Assembly (NCBI GenBank): GCA_021495925.1
Contig: JAKEKT010000076.1
Coordinates: 62,001-126,000 of the forward strand
Direction of reading: 5' to 3'
Length of the DNA stretch: 64,000 bases
From: Diplodia intermedia
Taxonomy: Eukaryota; Ascomycota; Dothideomycetes; Botryosphaeriales; Botryosphaeriaceae
The stretch's first letter is position 1. Each line of letters starts with the position of its first letter. The notes below the pieces were generated by a model that saw only the letters and a program-made list of their open reading frames with translations, searched no databases and was not told where the DNA came from. Of the stretch, positions 47,441-58,076 are shown one piece after another. The position numbers and the translations under genes are program-made.

Positions 47441-47972
47441 GATGGGATGGTCTCGGCGGTATGAGGAGAGATTGAACTGAGGAACACGCGGGAAGCGGGG
47501 AATAAGGACACGGAGCGAACAAAAGGCGGTGTGCGCTTGCTGATGTCAAGCAACAGCAAACACAGTAGTATCCCTGCGGCAAACTGATATCAACGGAGAT
47601 AAGATTGACCCTTTGATCTCGTTGGGACGCACTGTACCTACCTGCGGTTACATGACGTCATACTTCTGGGCTCTGAGGTTACACAGATGACGCATACAGT
47701 AGTAGTCCGCAACATGCCCCACCAAATAATGAAACATTCCTGTCGAAGTCACAAGGAATAGATAGATATAACACTCCCGCGGGCATCTGAATGCAATATC
47801 TGGACAATTGCCGGCATTCAAGACTCATATCTACACCCGGACAACGGATTCAACTACCCATGTAAAAAGACTGCTAAATCCTCGACTCAAAGCCTCTGTC
47901 GCACGCTGTGATGTTATATGATCGCCCAAACAGATGGCGATGTAGAAATCGCTGCAACGTCCCCGATTGTTC
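47441..47972. other. Intergenic, promoter of lectin paralog 2
   Basis: No supported ORF; AT-richer than its surroundings. A TATA-like ATAGATATAAC lies near 47760-47770, probably too far from the lectin start to be its TATA box. Confidence 0.4.
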
Positions 47973-49702
47973 TCAGGTTGCACCACCGTTAAAGCTCTTC
48001 AGTGCGTCCTCCAACGGTATGACGACGCCCTCATACACCGCTTTCCGGAACGCCACGTCCTCGATATCCATCTTTTCCGTGTCGAAATCGCATCGGATAC
48101 ACCTCCGCACCGCACTCGAGTAGGAAGGCCCAAACTCTTCCGCAACCTCTTCCAGCAGCAGATTCGCAATCGTCATATCCGAAGACACGGCCAGATCACG
48201 CTGCCCTTTCTTACGTCGGCGACGCAGTTCTTCGAAAGGCGCATCGAGGCAGAGCTCGATAAGAAGAACGCCAAGCCCGAACAAGGATTGGTTGCGAACG
48301 GGTCCATCCCACGGAGAAAACCCGCTGTCTGCAAGGCCGTTGTTGCTCTGGTGTAAAGATGGTCTCGATACAAACGGCTCCTCGAGGCCGCCGCCGTCTG
48401 CACTTTCGAAAAAGGCTATGTCGTCGTGGCTCCACGTTTCAGTCAACCACGGCGTTCGGTACAACTGGAGCAGGTTTGCCGAGAGCAGGACGGCGGAACG
48501 CAGCCCGTTCGCCTTGGGGAAATGTCGGCGTCGCGACGTGTCACGCGTAAGGGCTTCGTGCAGAGACAAGAGGGCGGGCTGGAGGGAGCTTTGCGTCTGC
48601 GTCTGCGTCGTCTTGCGTGGCTGATACAAGTCCAGTTTCCGACCATTCGGTTCGTCTTCGATGAAACCGATGTAGTCGCCCATGCACGTCTTCTTTAGTC
48701 CGTGAATGGCCCCGCATATCTGCTTTACGCGCAAGGGCGTCGGTACTGGGGCAATTTGGGCGGGGTTGGCGGATGGAGCAGGAGAGAATCGGACTCCTCG
48801 TTTTCCCATACGCGGTTTTTCTGGGAGAGCCGATCGGTGGGCTTCTCCGTGGTTGTAACGAATGTCGAGAGCTTCGATCCTCCATGGTGCTTGGCTGTGA
48901 AGCGTCATACTGGAGCTGTACTGCAAGACCACTCGGAAGCAAGGAAGGTCCAAAATTGAACAGCAATTCTTGAGGTTTTCAAGGCGCAGATGGAGCACGT
49001 GAGTTGTCTGGCAGTTGCATTGAAGCGCGGTGCAGAATGTGGTGTAGATGGATGCAGCATAGCTTCGAATCAGGTCGAAGTCAGGCAGCCTGCGCGCCGA
49101 TCTTCTCGGCTCCAGGACAATGGATTGGTTTGTGAGTTCGCGAAGGGCGGCGCCGTGCTTTCGCACAGTAGAGACGAGGTCATCATACTTCGACTTCTTC
49201 AGCGAGAAGCTCAGCCGTTGGTATTCCTTCTCAAATCCGTTTGCTGCATTGAATTGAGGCTGTAGCTACCGCTCAGCTTGCAGCACGTGACCCAAGCACG
49301 AGGACAACATACCTGTCCGTCTAGACTGAACTTCAAGAGCTTCATGAGATCGGAAACAGCCAGCTCGATGTCTTTGACGGTGTCGACGAAGAAAGGGTAT
49401 CCCTTTGATAACCGTTTCTGCAATTTTCTCTCCAGTTCCTGATTCTTCCATGCGGGGCCGCCAGGCTTCTGAAGCAGAGCCTCTCGCTCGGTGTTGTCGT
49501 CCACAAGGCCGTCCAGAAGTCGCTCACATGCATTTTGATACAGGACATACTCTATCCCCAGTTCTGTGGAGAGGCTCTTCAAGGGTCTCTGATACCGGAT
49601 GTATCGTCTTATCGTGGATGCACCGCTCGAATAGGCCTTGAGCACTTCAACGATGAGTGGTAGCGCGCCAAGAACCAGCCCAGCAACCTCGATGCCGGAC
49701 AT
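47973..49702 (-). CDS. DUF7580-like fungal protein
   Basis: Two exons (49313-49702, 47973-49259) encode 558 residues. The N-terminus MSGIEVAGLVLGALPLIVE followed by a helical region (RYQRPLKSLSTELGIEYVLY) is the typical opening of the fungal DUF7580 family. The C-terminal part contains LFGLGVLLIELCLDAPFEEL and a final helical segment, also seen in that family and reminiscent of a degenerate protein-kinase C-lobe, but no kinase catalytic motifs are present. Function unknown; related N-terminal regions occur in fungal NLR-like and heterokaryon-incompatibility repertoires. It is divergent, only 287 bp away, from the C2H2/ULD locus, so co-expression is possible. Confidence 0.75.
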
Positions 49703-49989
49703 TTTTGAGTGTGTTGGTGTGGTATCGGAAGCGTCTGACCCAGCTGCGGGTGATCAAAGACGAGAATTGGGTGTCGACTGCACGAGGCTCGGGCGCAAAG
49801 TTGTCAGCTCGCCGCAGAGGGTGGGGGCGAAAGAACCCATGCCACATCAGCATCACCAATCACAGACCCATCCAGCTGGTTACACAGGAGCGGGGTAGAT
49901 TACTCTGTTTTTCAGCCGAGCCCTCGACTGCATCAGTCCAGGAAGCAGTCTCCTCACATCATCACTGCTTCGCCACACGGCACCTGCGA

Positions 49990-51708
49990 ATGTCTGACTT
50001 GCGCATTCCCAACAAGACAGACACTGCCCCTTCATCAGCTATGGATGTGGGATCCACTTCAACCGTTATGGGTAGTCCCACCATAGCCTCTCATGTTTCG
50101 GTTTGCCTTCGGTCGTTTGATGATCTCAACGCTTCCATGCAGCAGGGAAAAAACGAGTATCTGGAGCAACTGCAGCCTTCAGACATCACCGATGAGCTCG
50201 GCCGCTTTCGCATATGGGCGGGCAGCATCGGGGCTCATAGACGAGGGAGATCTTCGTTGGACTACCGCTTGCGAGACGCTTCGCATATCAAGAGCAAAGC
50301 CCAAGCTCTCTTGACCGATCTGAATGATTCCATTCAGCGGAGTGAGTATTCCATACAAACTTTTAATGTCTGCCTAGCTGATCCTCACGTTGCAGCCATG
50401 GAAATATTTCGGGGAAAGTGCATTCCGTGGGACGAGCAGGTGACATCTGACGATGAAGCGATGGATGTGGAGAGCGAGGACGAAAGTCTGGAAGAGGAAA
50501 CCGAGCTGGGCCAGCTCTTGGTCAGCATCCACGAGACCATCACGTTCCTACTGAGATTATCGGCCGCGATCAAGAATCCTGCTCCACACGACCACTTCAT
50601 GAACTCAAGCAAGCTGGTCCCCGCACAGGCCTTTGAAAGATTCGATATCTCACATGTCCGAGAGAAGTTCCCATCTGCGCCAGAATCGGTGGCAGAGGTC
50701 CTGGGCAAATCTATTTCGAGGAGACGAGAGTATTTCAGATACCGCGAGTCGCACAATAAAAAGCTTTCCGAGGGAATATCGCGGCCCGTCGACGAGGATG
50801 CGAAGACAGAGTACCAGCCTCTGAGCACAGTCGCTTCGTCCATCCCGCAAGAACTCAAGGTCAACGACAATGTCCTGGAACTGGAGGCGGAACAACTCTC
50901 GGATTCTGGTATCACGCAGACTTCCCTCGCAACTTCCGCGACGGAATCAAAAGTACGGAGAATTCCTTCACCACCAAAGGAAGCCAAGGACGAGGAGCCT
51001 TTCCCATGTCCTTACTGTTTCATGATCATCTCTGTTCGGTCAAGACATTCCTGGAAGAAACATGTACTCAAGGACCTCCAGCCTTACTCGTGCACGTTCC
51101 CGTCATGTTCAAGCTCCAAAAGGCTTTTTGACCGACGCCATGAGTGGTTCCAGCATGAACTCCAACATCATCGACGATCCTGGAAATGTGAGAGCGGTTG
51201 CCAGGCGCGCTTTGATTCGAGGAAAGCTTGTGAAGTCCACCTACGAGACTTTCATAACAGCTCACGAGACGCCGAACAAGTAGCCCGCTTGGTTAGTTCC
51301 TGTGAAGTTACTCCAAGGCTGGACGTTGAGGCACGCTGTGTTCTCTGTGGAGATGAACTGATGTTGAAGCATTTGGAGAGACATCTCGGAAAGCATCAGA
51401 AGCATCTGGCCTTATTTGCCTTGCCCGATATCCTTGGATCAGAGGTAGATGAGGCTGATGACGCATGTTCCGATGCTGGCAATTCTTTTTCTGCCGGACA
51501 CTGGAGCCAGAGTGCAGGTTCAGAAGATTTTGACTCTGCCTCTGATAGAGACGATACTGTAACGGATACCCCTGGCCTCAACCAAGCCCTATCGGAAGCT
51601 CCAATACCATCTCCTACTGGACAAAAGGCAATAATGGATAATAGGGATCGCCGTCCGCGTAGGTGGGTGCGGTTTGTGAAGGGGCTAAAAAAAGAGCGAA
51701 GCGGATGA
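49990..51708 (+). CDS. C2H2-type zinc-finger protein of the fungal 'FPCPYC' family
   Basis: The frame opens at 49990 and runs to TGA at 51706-51708 (572 residues unspliced). A canonical 54-nt intron (50342-50395, donor GTGAGT, CTGAT branch, TTGCAG acceptor) lies inside and has no stop, so 554 residues are likely when spliced. The N-terminal helical part (LGRFRIWAGSIGAHRRGRSSLDYRL) is a common fungal module. Zinc-binding motifs follow at about residues 337-420 (unspliced): FPCPYCFMIISVRSRHSWKK, YSCTFPSC and RHEWFQHELQHH, with a further CxxC/HxxxH unit. The ATG at 49990 was preferred because the open frame further upstream overlaps the divergent gene's start. The last codons contain a slippery heptamer leading into the ubiquitin-like ORF. 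Role unknown, possibly nuclear. Confidence 0.78.
   Translation: MSDLRIPNKTDTAPSSAMDVGSTSTVMGSPTIASHVSVCLRSFDDLNASMQQGKNEYLEQLQPSDITDELGRFRIWAGSIGAHRRGRSSLDYRLRDASHIKSKAQALLTDLNDSIQRSEYSIQTFNVCLADPHVAAMEIFRGKCIPWDEQVTSDDEAMDVESEDESLEEETELGQLLVSIHETITFLLRLSAAIKNPAPHDHFMNSSKLVPAQAFERFDISHVREKFPSAPESVAEVLGKSISRRREYFRYRESHNKKLSEGISRPVDEDAKTEYQPLSTVASSIPQELKVNDNVLELEAEQLSDSGITQTSLATSATESKVRRIPSPPKEAKDEEPFPCPYCFMIISVRSRHSWKKHVLKDLQPYSCTFPSCSSSKRLFDRRHEWFQHELQHHRRSWKCESGCQARFDSRKACEVHLRDFHNSSRDAEQVARLVSSCEVTPRLDVEARCVLCGDELMLKHLERHLGKHQKHLALFALPDILGSEVDEADDACSDAGNSFSAGHWSQSAGSEDFDSASDRDDTVTDTPGLNQALSEAPIPSPTGQKAIMDNRDRRPRRWVRFVKGLKKERSG
51687..51693 (+). other. A7 run forming an A-AAA-AAA slippery heptamer
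   Basis: In the zinc-finger frame the codons read GGG CTA AAA AAA GAG, so the seven A's sit exactly in the X-XXY-YYZ register for -1 slippage. A -1 shift enters the frame of the ubiquitin-like ORF, bypassing the TGA at 51706. It could equally mark an indel of one A. Confidence 0.6.
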
Positions 51709-52169
51709 CGATCGAAGAAGAGCAAGCATTTGATTATGCGAAGATGATGGATGAACATGCTCCATCACCAGAAGAGAAAATGCCGACCATCAAGTTCAAA
51801 GATGCTGTTGGACGGACGTTTTCTTTCCCCTGGCATATCTGCCACACATGGAAGGTACGTCACCCTGGAGCTCAAGGAGCTGTCCTCTGTATATTTGTGA
51901 CAACATGTTCCACATGAAGTCAGCTTACGAAACGACAGGGAATGGAAGAGCTTATAAAGCAAGCTTTTCTTCACGTCGACGTGATCGGGCAGCATGTAAA
52001 TTATGGCCACTACGATCTTGTTGGCCCCGATGGGGAGATTATATTGCCTCAGGTCTGGGAAGACGTGGTCCAACCCGACTGGACTATTACCATGCATATG
52101 TGGTCGATGGAAGAACCCCCCTCACCTCCCGCACCTCTTACACTTCCACCGCCTCGGCCAAAGCTCTAA
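51705..52169 (+). CDS. Ubiquitin-like domain (ULD_2-type) ORF, possibly the C-terminus of the zinc-finger protein
   Basis: Two exons (51705-51854, 51939-52169) give 126 residues from an ATG that overlaps the previous stop (ATGA). EEEQAFDYAKMMDEHAP leads into the fungal ubiquitin-like domain: IKFKDAVGRTFSFPWHICHTWK, joined across the intron to GMEELIKQAFLHVDVIG, then YDLVGPDGEIILPQVWE and DWTITMHMW. A Pro-rich tail ends the protein. Sequence typical of the region before this domain (AKKRAKRMT) lies upstream of the ATG in the same frame. This suggests that the domain is translated as an extension of the zinc-finger ORF (frameshift, indel or unseen splice) rather than independently. Confidence 0.7.
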
Positions 52170-53031
52170 CTACCCCAGATCCGGGCGGGTAGAACCGTTG
52201 GGGAATCTTCAATGCCAAAAGCTGCGAAGCCGAAATCTCAGCCGAACGATGGATCCCTCCGTTCGCCTGCTGGTGGCGCTGTGCGCCCAGCCGGTAAAAG
52301 AAGAAGAAACATCCAGAACTCGTCTAATGCAGAGCGCGATGACACGGCACACCCTGGTTCTAGCACTGGCAATGTAGAACAAGGGGCAGACGAGCAGAAC
52401 AAGAAAACTTGGCGGGAAAGGGTGTTACACCCAAAACGGGAGCATGGATGAGCAAGGGAATGGAGGGGAGTACCGTCTCTGTAGTTTATTTAACTTTCAG
52501 CCAAATCGTCAAAGGCTTCCGGTATCGCACTCTCGCTTATCTGATCCTCCGTGGGGGAGCGGGCGGGAGGAAGTAGCGTGCGGGTGGGGTGTCGGAGAGG
52601 AAGTTGATTGGGCTGGTGATCGCCGCAGCTCAACACACAACGAAAGACAAGTCTCGGCTTAGTACTAGGAACGCGCTAAGAGGGCAGTGACATCTAAATG
52701 GCATGATTTCGGAGAAAGGCTTGAAGATGGAGGACATCGATCGCGGGTTGCTTCGACCCCACTTTCACATACCGCATCGCGTGCTCACAAACCCCAATAG
52801 CACCATCGGCTTGCGCCATCACATAAATCCGACGGTCACCAGTAAGTACCTAGTAGTAGAGCGCATTTCTATGTGTAGTTTAATTTCCACCCTTCTCTCC
52901 ATATTTATACACTATCATATACCACCAAAGACCAAAGCAAACGCCACCACCATCACATCACATCATTAATTAGATCATTACACCCCGTCTACCTTTCTCC
53001 ACACAAAGACACACACACACAGACACACCCC
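52170..53031. other. Intergenic, with a doubtful small ORF at 52212-52451
   Basis: Right after the ULD stop, CTAACTACCCCAG (52167-52179) looks like a branch site and acceptor. Past it a frame continues through a basic 79-codon ORF (52212-52451) ending in KTWRERVLHPK. This could be an alternative C-terminus of the ULD protein, but no convincing donor was found. The rest is CA-rich 3' sequence of the minus-strand gene. Confidence 0.35.
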
Positions 53032-54735
53032 TCAAACCGACCCCCTCCCCTTCGACCCCGGCACCGGCACCGGCCCAACAACAACAACCGGCCGCAACCC
53101 GAGCTGCTCCTGCTCCCCCGCCACCGTCGCCCTCCTCGCATCCGCCCCCGCCGCCGTGGGCGCCGCCACCTCCACCGACAGCGGCGGCGTCAACAACCCC
53201 TTCTCACTCTCGCACCCACTCCCGTTCCCACCGCCCCCCATCGTCGACGTCGACCTCGATGTCGTCGACGTCGTCTCCGACATGGCGGGCGACGGCAACG
53301 GTTCCCTGAGCGAGCTCTGACTGATGCTCGTCCGCTTGCGCACGGCGCCGAAGGGGGCCTGCTCGCCCTCGTCGGCGGCGTCGGACGTCGAGGCGGCGGT
53401 GACGACGGTGAGGGATTTGGCGAGCGGGGCGGCGCAGGCGCCGGGGATGGCGAGGAGGAAGGAGGAGGGGCGGCGGATGCGGGCGGTTGGGGAGGAGGGG
53501 GAAGGGGGGATGCGGACGCTGTTGTTGGAGGAGCGGGAGAGGCGGCTCGTGGTGGTGGTGTATTTGGAGGAGGATGGGGAGGGCGGGGATGTGGTGGTGG
53601 TGGTCGTTGTGAGGGTTTTGCCGCCGCCGTTGGGGAGGTCGATGGAGCCGTCGAGGTCGGCGGGGTCGACGGTGAGCCAGTGGACGACGACGATGGACCA
53701 GGTGACGTCGAGCGAGCAGATGGTGGCGCACATCCAGCCCGGCTCGTGCGCCTCCCACCTGAACAGCAGCACCAGGTTCGCCGTCGTCGGCACCATGACC
53801 AGCACGCCGCCGACGACCGTCTTGAACACCAGCTTGCGCAGCACCTTCAGCAGCCGCGTGTTGCCGACGTCGATGCGCGCGACGTTGTGCTTGCCGCCGC
53901 CGCCGCGCACCTCGACGGCGGGCTGGTCTTGCTGCGGTCGGCTGCGCGCCAGCACGCGGCGGTGCCAGCTGCTGCTGGACGTGGCGGCGAGCCCGAGCCG
54001 CGACGCCCGCTTGGAGTGGAAGCTCAGCAGCGGCCACAGCAGGCGGATGAACAGCACGGTGAAGCCGATGTTGATGACAATGTCGAAGCTGATGATGGGG
54101 ATGGTGACGCGTGGCAGCAGCCCGACCCGGCACTGGCCGTCGGTGATCTGTGCCACCGGCCACATGAAGCCCACGACGGAGAGCGCGCCGAAGCCCAGGC
54201 AGACGATGGCCATGCCGGTCAGCCAGACCTTGTCCGAGAGACGGCGTGTGCTTGGTGCGCGGATGACGTGGGCGCGCTCGACCTGCAGGCATGCTTGTCA
54301 GTTTGTTGATCCCTTCGACCCGAGGCAGATACGTACCAGGAACAGATACAGGAGCAGTTTGCTTCCCATGTAGAAGGCCAGGCACATGACGATGGCGGCG
54401 TGGCAGTCGGCGTATGTCTTTATGTCCAAGCCGTTGGACAGGATGGCCAGGGCGACAATGAACATGATGCCCAGGATGTACATCAGGACGACGAGCTGGC
54501 GCACAAAGTTCATCCTGGAGATGTTGTTGAGCCGCAGGTGCCGTGATCTTGAGCCTGGCGATGTCAGTGGGTGCGCGGACTGATTCGTGGGCTGCTGCTG
54601 CTCACCGAGCATGAAGGAGAGTGCCAGCATGCAGGTCATGGAGGCAATGGTGTAGATGGTCGGCGATGTTTTGTCGACATGGGGAGAAGCGCGGGTCTCG
54701 ATAGGGCTGAGCACGCGGCCGGGAACAGCGACCAT
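53032..54735 (-). CDS. Seven-TM fungal membrane protein (GPCR-like topology)
   Basis: Three exons (54606-54735, 54337-54554, 53032-54282) encode 532 residues. Hydrophobic segments, in order: IYTIASMTCMLALSFML, QLVVLMYILGIMFIVALAIL, AAIVMCLAFYMGSKLLLYLFL, GMAIVCLGFGALSVVGFMW, TIPIISFDIVINIGFTVLFI, FKTVVGGVLVMVPTTANLVL and ICSLDVTWSIVVVHWLTV. An extracellular start and a long Ser/Thr/Pro-rich cytosolic tail (about residues 345-532) give a receptor-like layout, but no diagnostic GPCR class motif was recognised. The function is unknown; it may be a sensor or an uncharacterised transporter subunit. Introns are 51 and 54 nt. The antisense strand is also open over long distances because of GC bias. 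Confidence 0.75.
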
Positions 54736-55957
54736 GGTGAGAGAGCGTTGGACTGCACTTGGAAAGGTGCGACTGGGATCGAGCAGCTTTCCCGGGTCAG
54801 GGGTCCTTGCCTATATGTAGCTGTGTCAACGCTAACCCTAAGGCTGTGCATTCCGCCAGACCCAGGCCCGAGTCCACGGTACCTCCAGAGCAGCGATCCA
54901 GGCGCGCTGCAATTTGCATTACCCCACGCGTTCCCACGGGCCTTGTGCGCGACCAGGCCTTGGCGGAGGGTCCTTTGCCTGAGCCTCAAACCCAATGCGG
55001 TATGGTTGCAACCAAGCGTTGCCGGCATCTGGACTCACCCATGTGATGCCACCATCTCCGCTTTCCTATTCCTGCATGGCGCGTCTCCAACTACCCCATT
55101 CCCGCGGAAGTAGCCTCAGCGTAACTGCTACGAACGTAGCGGCTGAGCTCTAGCAAGTGAAGCTTCCTGTGCCGCAGCCACACGTGGCGTTTTTCGCACA
55201 GATCGGAGGGTCGGGACGAGATGGGGTAACCAAACTCTATGCCCATGACGCCCAGATAAGATAAAAAGGCCGCATACGGTAAGGCATCTTCCTCACATGT
55301 CCGGCCTTGGTGGCGACATACATGAACTACGGACAGGCCTTCCTTCTCGCCGGTCGGCCATTATTTCACCTCCAAGACCTTCTATGACGTTTCTCAATGT
55401 GGGAGATGGAAGACTCCGTCTTTTCAGCTCCGGTCTTGTACTTGGCTTCCATCCAATCGGAGACGACCCGAACTAAGCGCTACCTCGTTATCGGCTAACC
55501 CCGCACCCTCCTCCTCAATGATATGACAAGAGGGGGGTTCAAAAGAGCGCACATGGTATGAGGGGTATGATAATGGCTTGCAAGGTCCGTTCACTGTTTC
55601 CATGCAAAGTGACGCCAACATCCCAACATCGACGGGTGAGTTGACTGCGTTTGCCGCGCCATGCTTGTACGAACACAAGACTGCCCAACGAGAATGTCCG
55701 TTGCTTATCTCGAGCCAAGAGAGACCCCTACCCATTCCCTGGAATTGGCAAACACGTAGCGTATCAGGTCGAGCTCCAGATGCCGTCGGCTCATGGCATC
55801 ATCGGCGCTCCGCTTTTTGCACAGTCAGAAGCCCCACAACCTGGAGTTCTTTCACCCGTATATTTTCACATCTTTAGATTTCGCCTTGAATATTTGAGCC
55901 CCTTAATTGCATGTTTCTGGAGGGAGCGACTCGTCAGTGCTTCATCCAACGTGCACC
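54736..55957. promoter_or_regulatory. Divergent intergenic region, 1.2 kb
   Basis: It separates the seven-TM gene (minus) and the Dal5-like permease (plus). No domain-bearing ORF. A TATATG lies at about 54812-54817 and AT-rich sequence at 55860-55890 upstream of the permease. Both flanking promoters must lie here. Confidence 0.45.
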
Positions 55958-57701
55958 ATGTCGAAGGTCCCCGGCTCTACCGCAGAGCCCGTCGATGTCG
56001 ATGCCGCTGCTGCACGAGCCACGGCGAAGCTGACGGAGCGCTACGCCGACGAAAGTTACAAGCTCTTTTCGAACATCAAGGTGGATGATCCAACTCCAGA
56101 GGAGGCGAGGAAGATCAGAAACAAATGTGTCATCTGGATCCTGTCGTTCCTTTGCATCGGATATCATTTGATGTATGTGGACAAGCAAACGGTAGGTCAA
56201 ACGAGACGATCTAATCCATTCCACGAACACTAAAAGCCAAGTAGTTGGGAAGCTCAGCCATTCTCGGGATAATGGAGGATGCCAACCTGACTTCAACACA
56301 ATACAACTGGCTATCATCCATCTTCTACCTCGGATACCTTCTCGCCGAGTGGCCGCAGAACTGGGCGTTACAGAGATTCCCCGTCGCGAAATATCTCTCG
56401 ATAAACCTGATCATCTGGTACGCCAGCCATCTTCCATCTCTTCTTCACATCCAACTGACCCCAGTCACCAGGGGCTGCATCCTCCTACTGCACATCCCGT
56501 GCAAGAACTTCGCCAGCCTCTTCGTCGTCCGCTTCTTCCTCGGCATCGCCGAAGCCAGCATCGTGCCCGCCTTCCTGCTCATCCTGTCCATGTTCTTCAC
56601 CTACGACGAGCAAGCGGTGCTGATGCCGTGCATGTGGGCGATCGGCAACGCCAGCCCCATCACCTCCGGCCTGCTCTCCTACGGCGTCCTCTTCATCGAC
56701 ACGGGCAACTTCAACCCGTGGAAATGGTTCATGGGTAAGCCCAGCCATATCCGTCTTCCCCGCCAGCACCCCCCAACAACTGACACGACACCGCAGCAAT
56801 CACCGGCACCCTAACCATCCTCTACGGCGCCCTCGTCTCCACCCTCTTCCCCTCCAGCCCGCTAACCGCGCACTTCCTCACGCCCACCCAACGCGCGCAA
56901 TCCGTCCTCCGCATCCGCAGCAACCACTCGGGCATCGAACAGAAGCGCTTCAAGCGCCCGCAGTTCCGCGAAGCCCTGCTCGACCCCAAGACGTGGCTCT
57001 TCTTCCCGCACGCGTGGTCGCAGGAAACGGCCAACGGGCTGACGAACCAGTACTCGCTGCTCATCAAGTCCTTCGGCTTCACGACGCTGCAAACCACCCT
57101 CCTCGGCTGCGTCAACGGCGTCACGGCCTTCGCATCCCTCGCCGCCGCCGCGTGGTTCCTGGCCCGCGTCCGCAACGCCCGCGCCTGGCTGTCCGCCGCC
57201 GCGTACGTCCCGCCCATCGTCTCGTGCGCATTGCTGCTGGCGCTGCCGTGGCGAAACCGCTGGGGGCTCCTCGCCGCCATCTGGATGCGGGCGACGGGCG
57301 GGATCCCGTACAGCGTGGTCATGGTGTGGGCGGCGAACTGCTCCGCCGGGCACACGAAGGAGACGACGGTCGTCGCGCTGTACCACGTCGGCTACGCGCT
57401 CGGCAACGTCCTCAGCCCGCAGCTGTTCCGGCCCCGGTACGAGCCGCGGTATCTGGTGACGTGGCACGTCGTCCTGTGGGTGGCGTGCGTGTTTCCGATG
57501 CTGCTGGTGCTGGGCTTGCGGTGGTATCTGGAGAAGGAGAATGGGAGGAGGGATGGGTTGGATCGCGGGGGGTTGGTGGGGGAGGTCGGGGTCGTGGAGA
57601 GGGTGGATGGTGGGGGCGCGAGGAGGGAGGTGGTGGTGGATGCGCGGCTGCTGGACTTGACGGATAGGGAGAACTTGGCTTTGTATGGATCTCCCTCGTA
57701 A
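55958..57701 (+). CDS. MFS transporter, anion:cation symporter (allantoate permease/Dal5-like)
   Basis: Four exons (55958-56191, 56245-56417, 56472-56734, 56797-57701) give 524 residues. About twelve membrane segments are present. Helix 2 carries YNWLSSIFYLGYLLAEWPQNW and helix 4/5 RFFLGIAEASIVPAFLLIL, both standard for the fungal ACS family. The C-terminal half shows TNQYSLLIKSFGFTTLQTTLL and AALYHVGYALGNVLSPQLF-like segments. These proteins import organic anions such as allantoate, nicotinate, pantothenate or small peptides at the plasma membrane; the substrate is not predictable. In helix 1 the usual DRTNIGNA-type motif is replaced by VDKQTLGSSAILG. The start has a good context (GCACCATG). 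Confidence 0.92.
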
Positions 57702-58076
57702 CCCTTTTCTTCGCGATGTTGTGGTGACGGGCTGTTGTGTAGCCGTTGGGTTCTTTGAGGAGGATGGGGTCCGGGGAAGCAGAGGCCGGGTTGTGGGGCT
57801 CGGCGGCTTTTTCCTTGGTCGGGAGTCCGGGGTAGGGCGTCAATTGCCGACGGGGTGCGGGGAGCGGGGCGATGGCGGGGGAGAAACGAGACGGTGGTAC
57901 CTGACGATGGCACCGACTTGGGGGTAAATGCCTCGATTGGGGGGTCGATCAGCGTTCACCCAAGACCGTCGGCTTTTCCGCCACAGCCGCATGCCGTCGA
58001 CGGACAGAATGCTCGCTATAAGTAGATGAATGGCTCCACTGGGTTCCCCGCTTCGATTCCCTAGCGTCCTGCAGAT
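57702..58076. promoter_or_regulatory. Carboxylesterase promoter
   Basis: The 375-bp spacer has TATAAG at 58017-58022, 55 nt upstream of the esterase ATG, followed by a short CT-rich leader. Most of the left part is the 3' flank of the permease. Confidence 0.55.

Noticed and set aside
55651..56088. 145-codon ORF overlapping the start of the Dal5-like permease
   Set aside because: It is in a different frame from the permease, which has strong family motifs and good splice sites.
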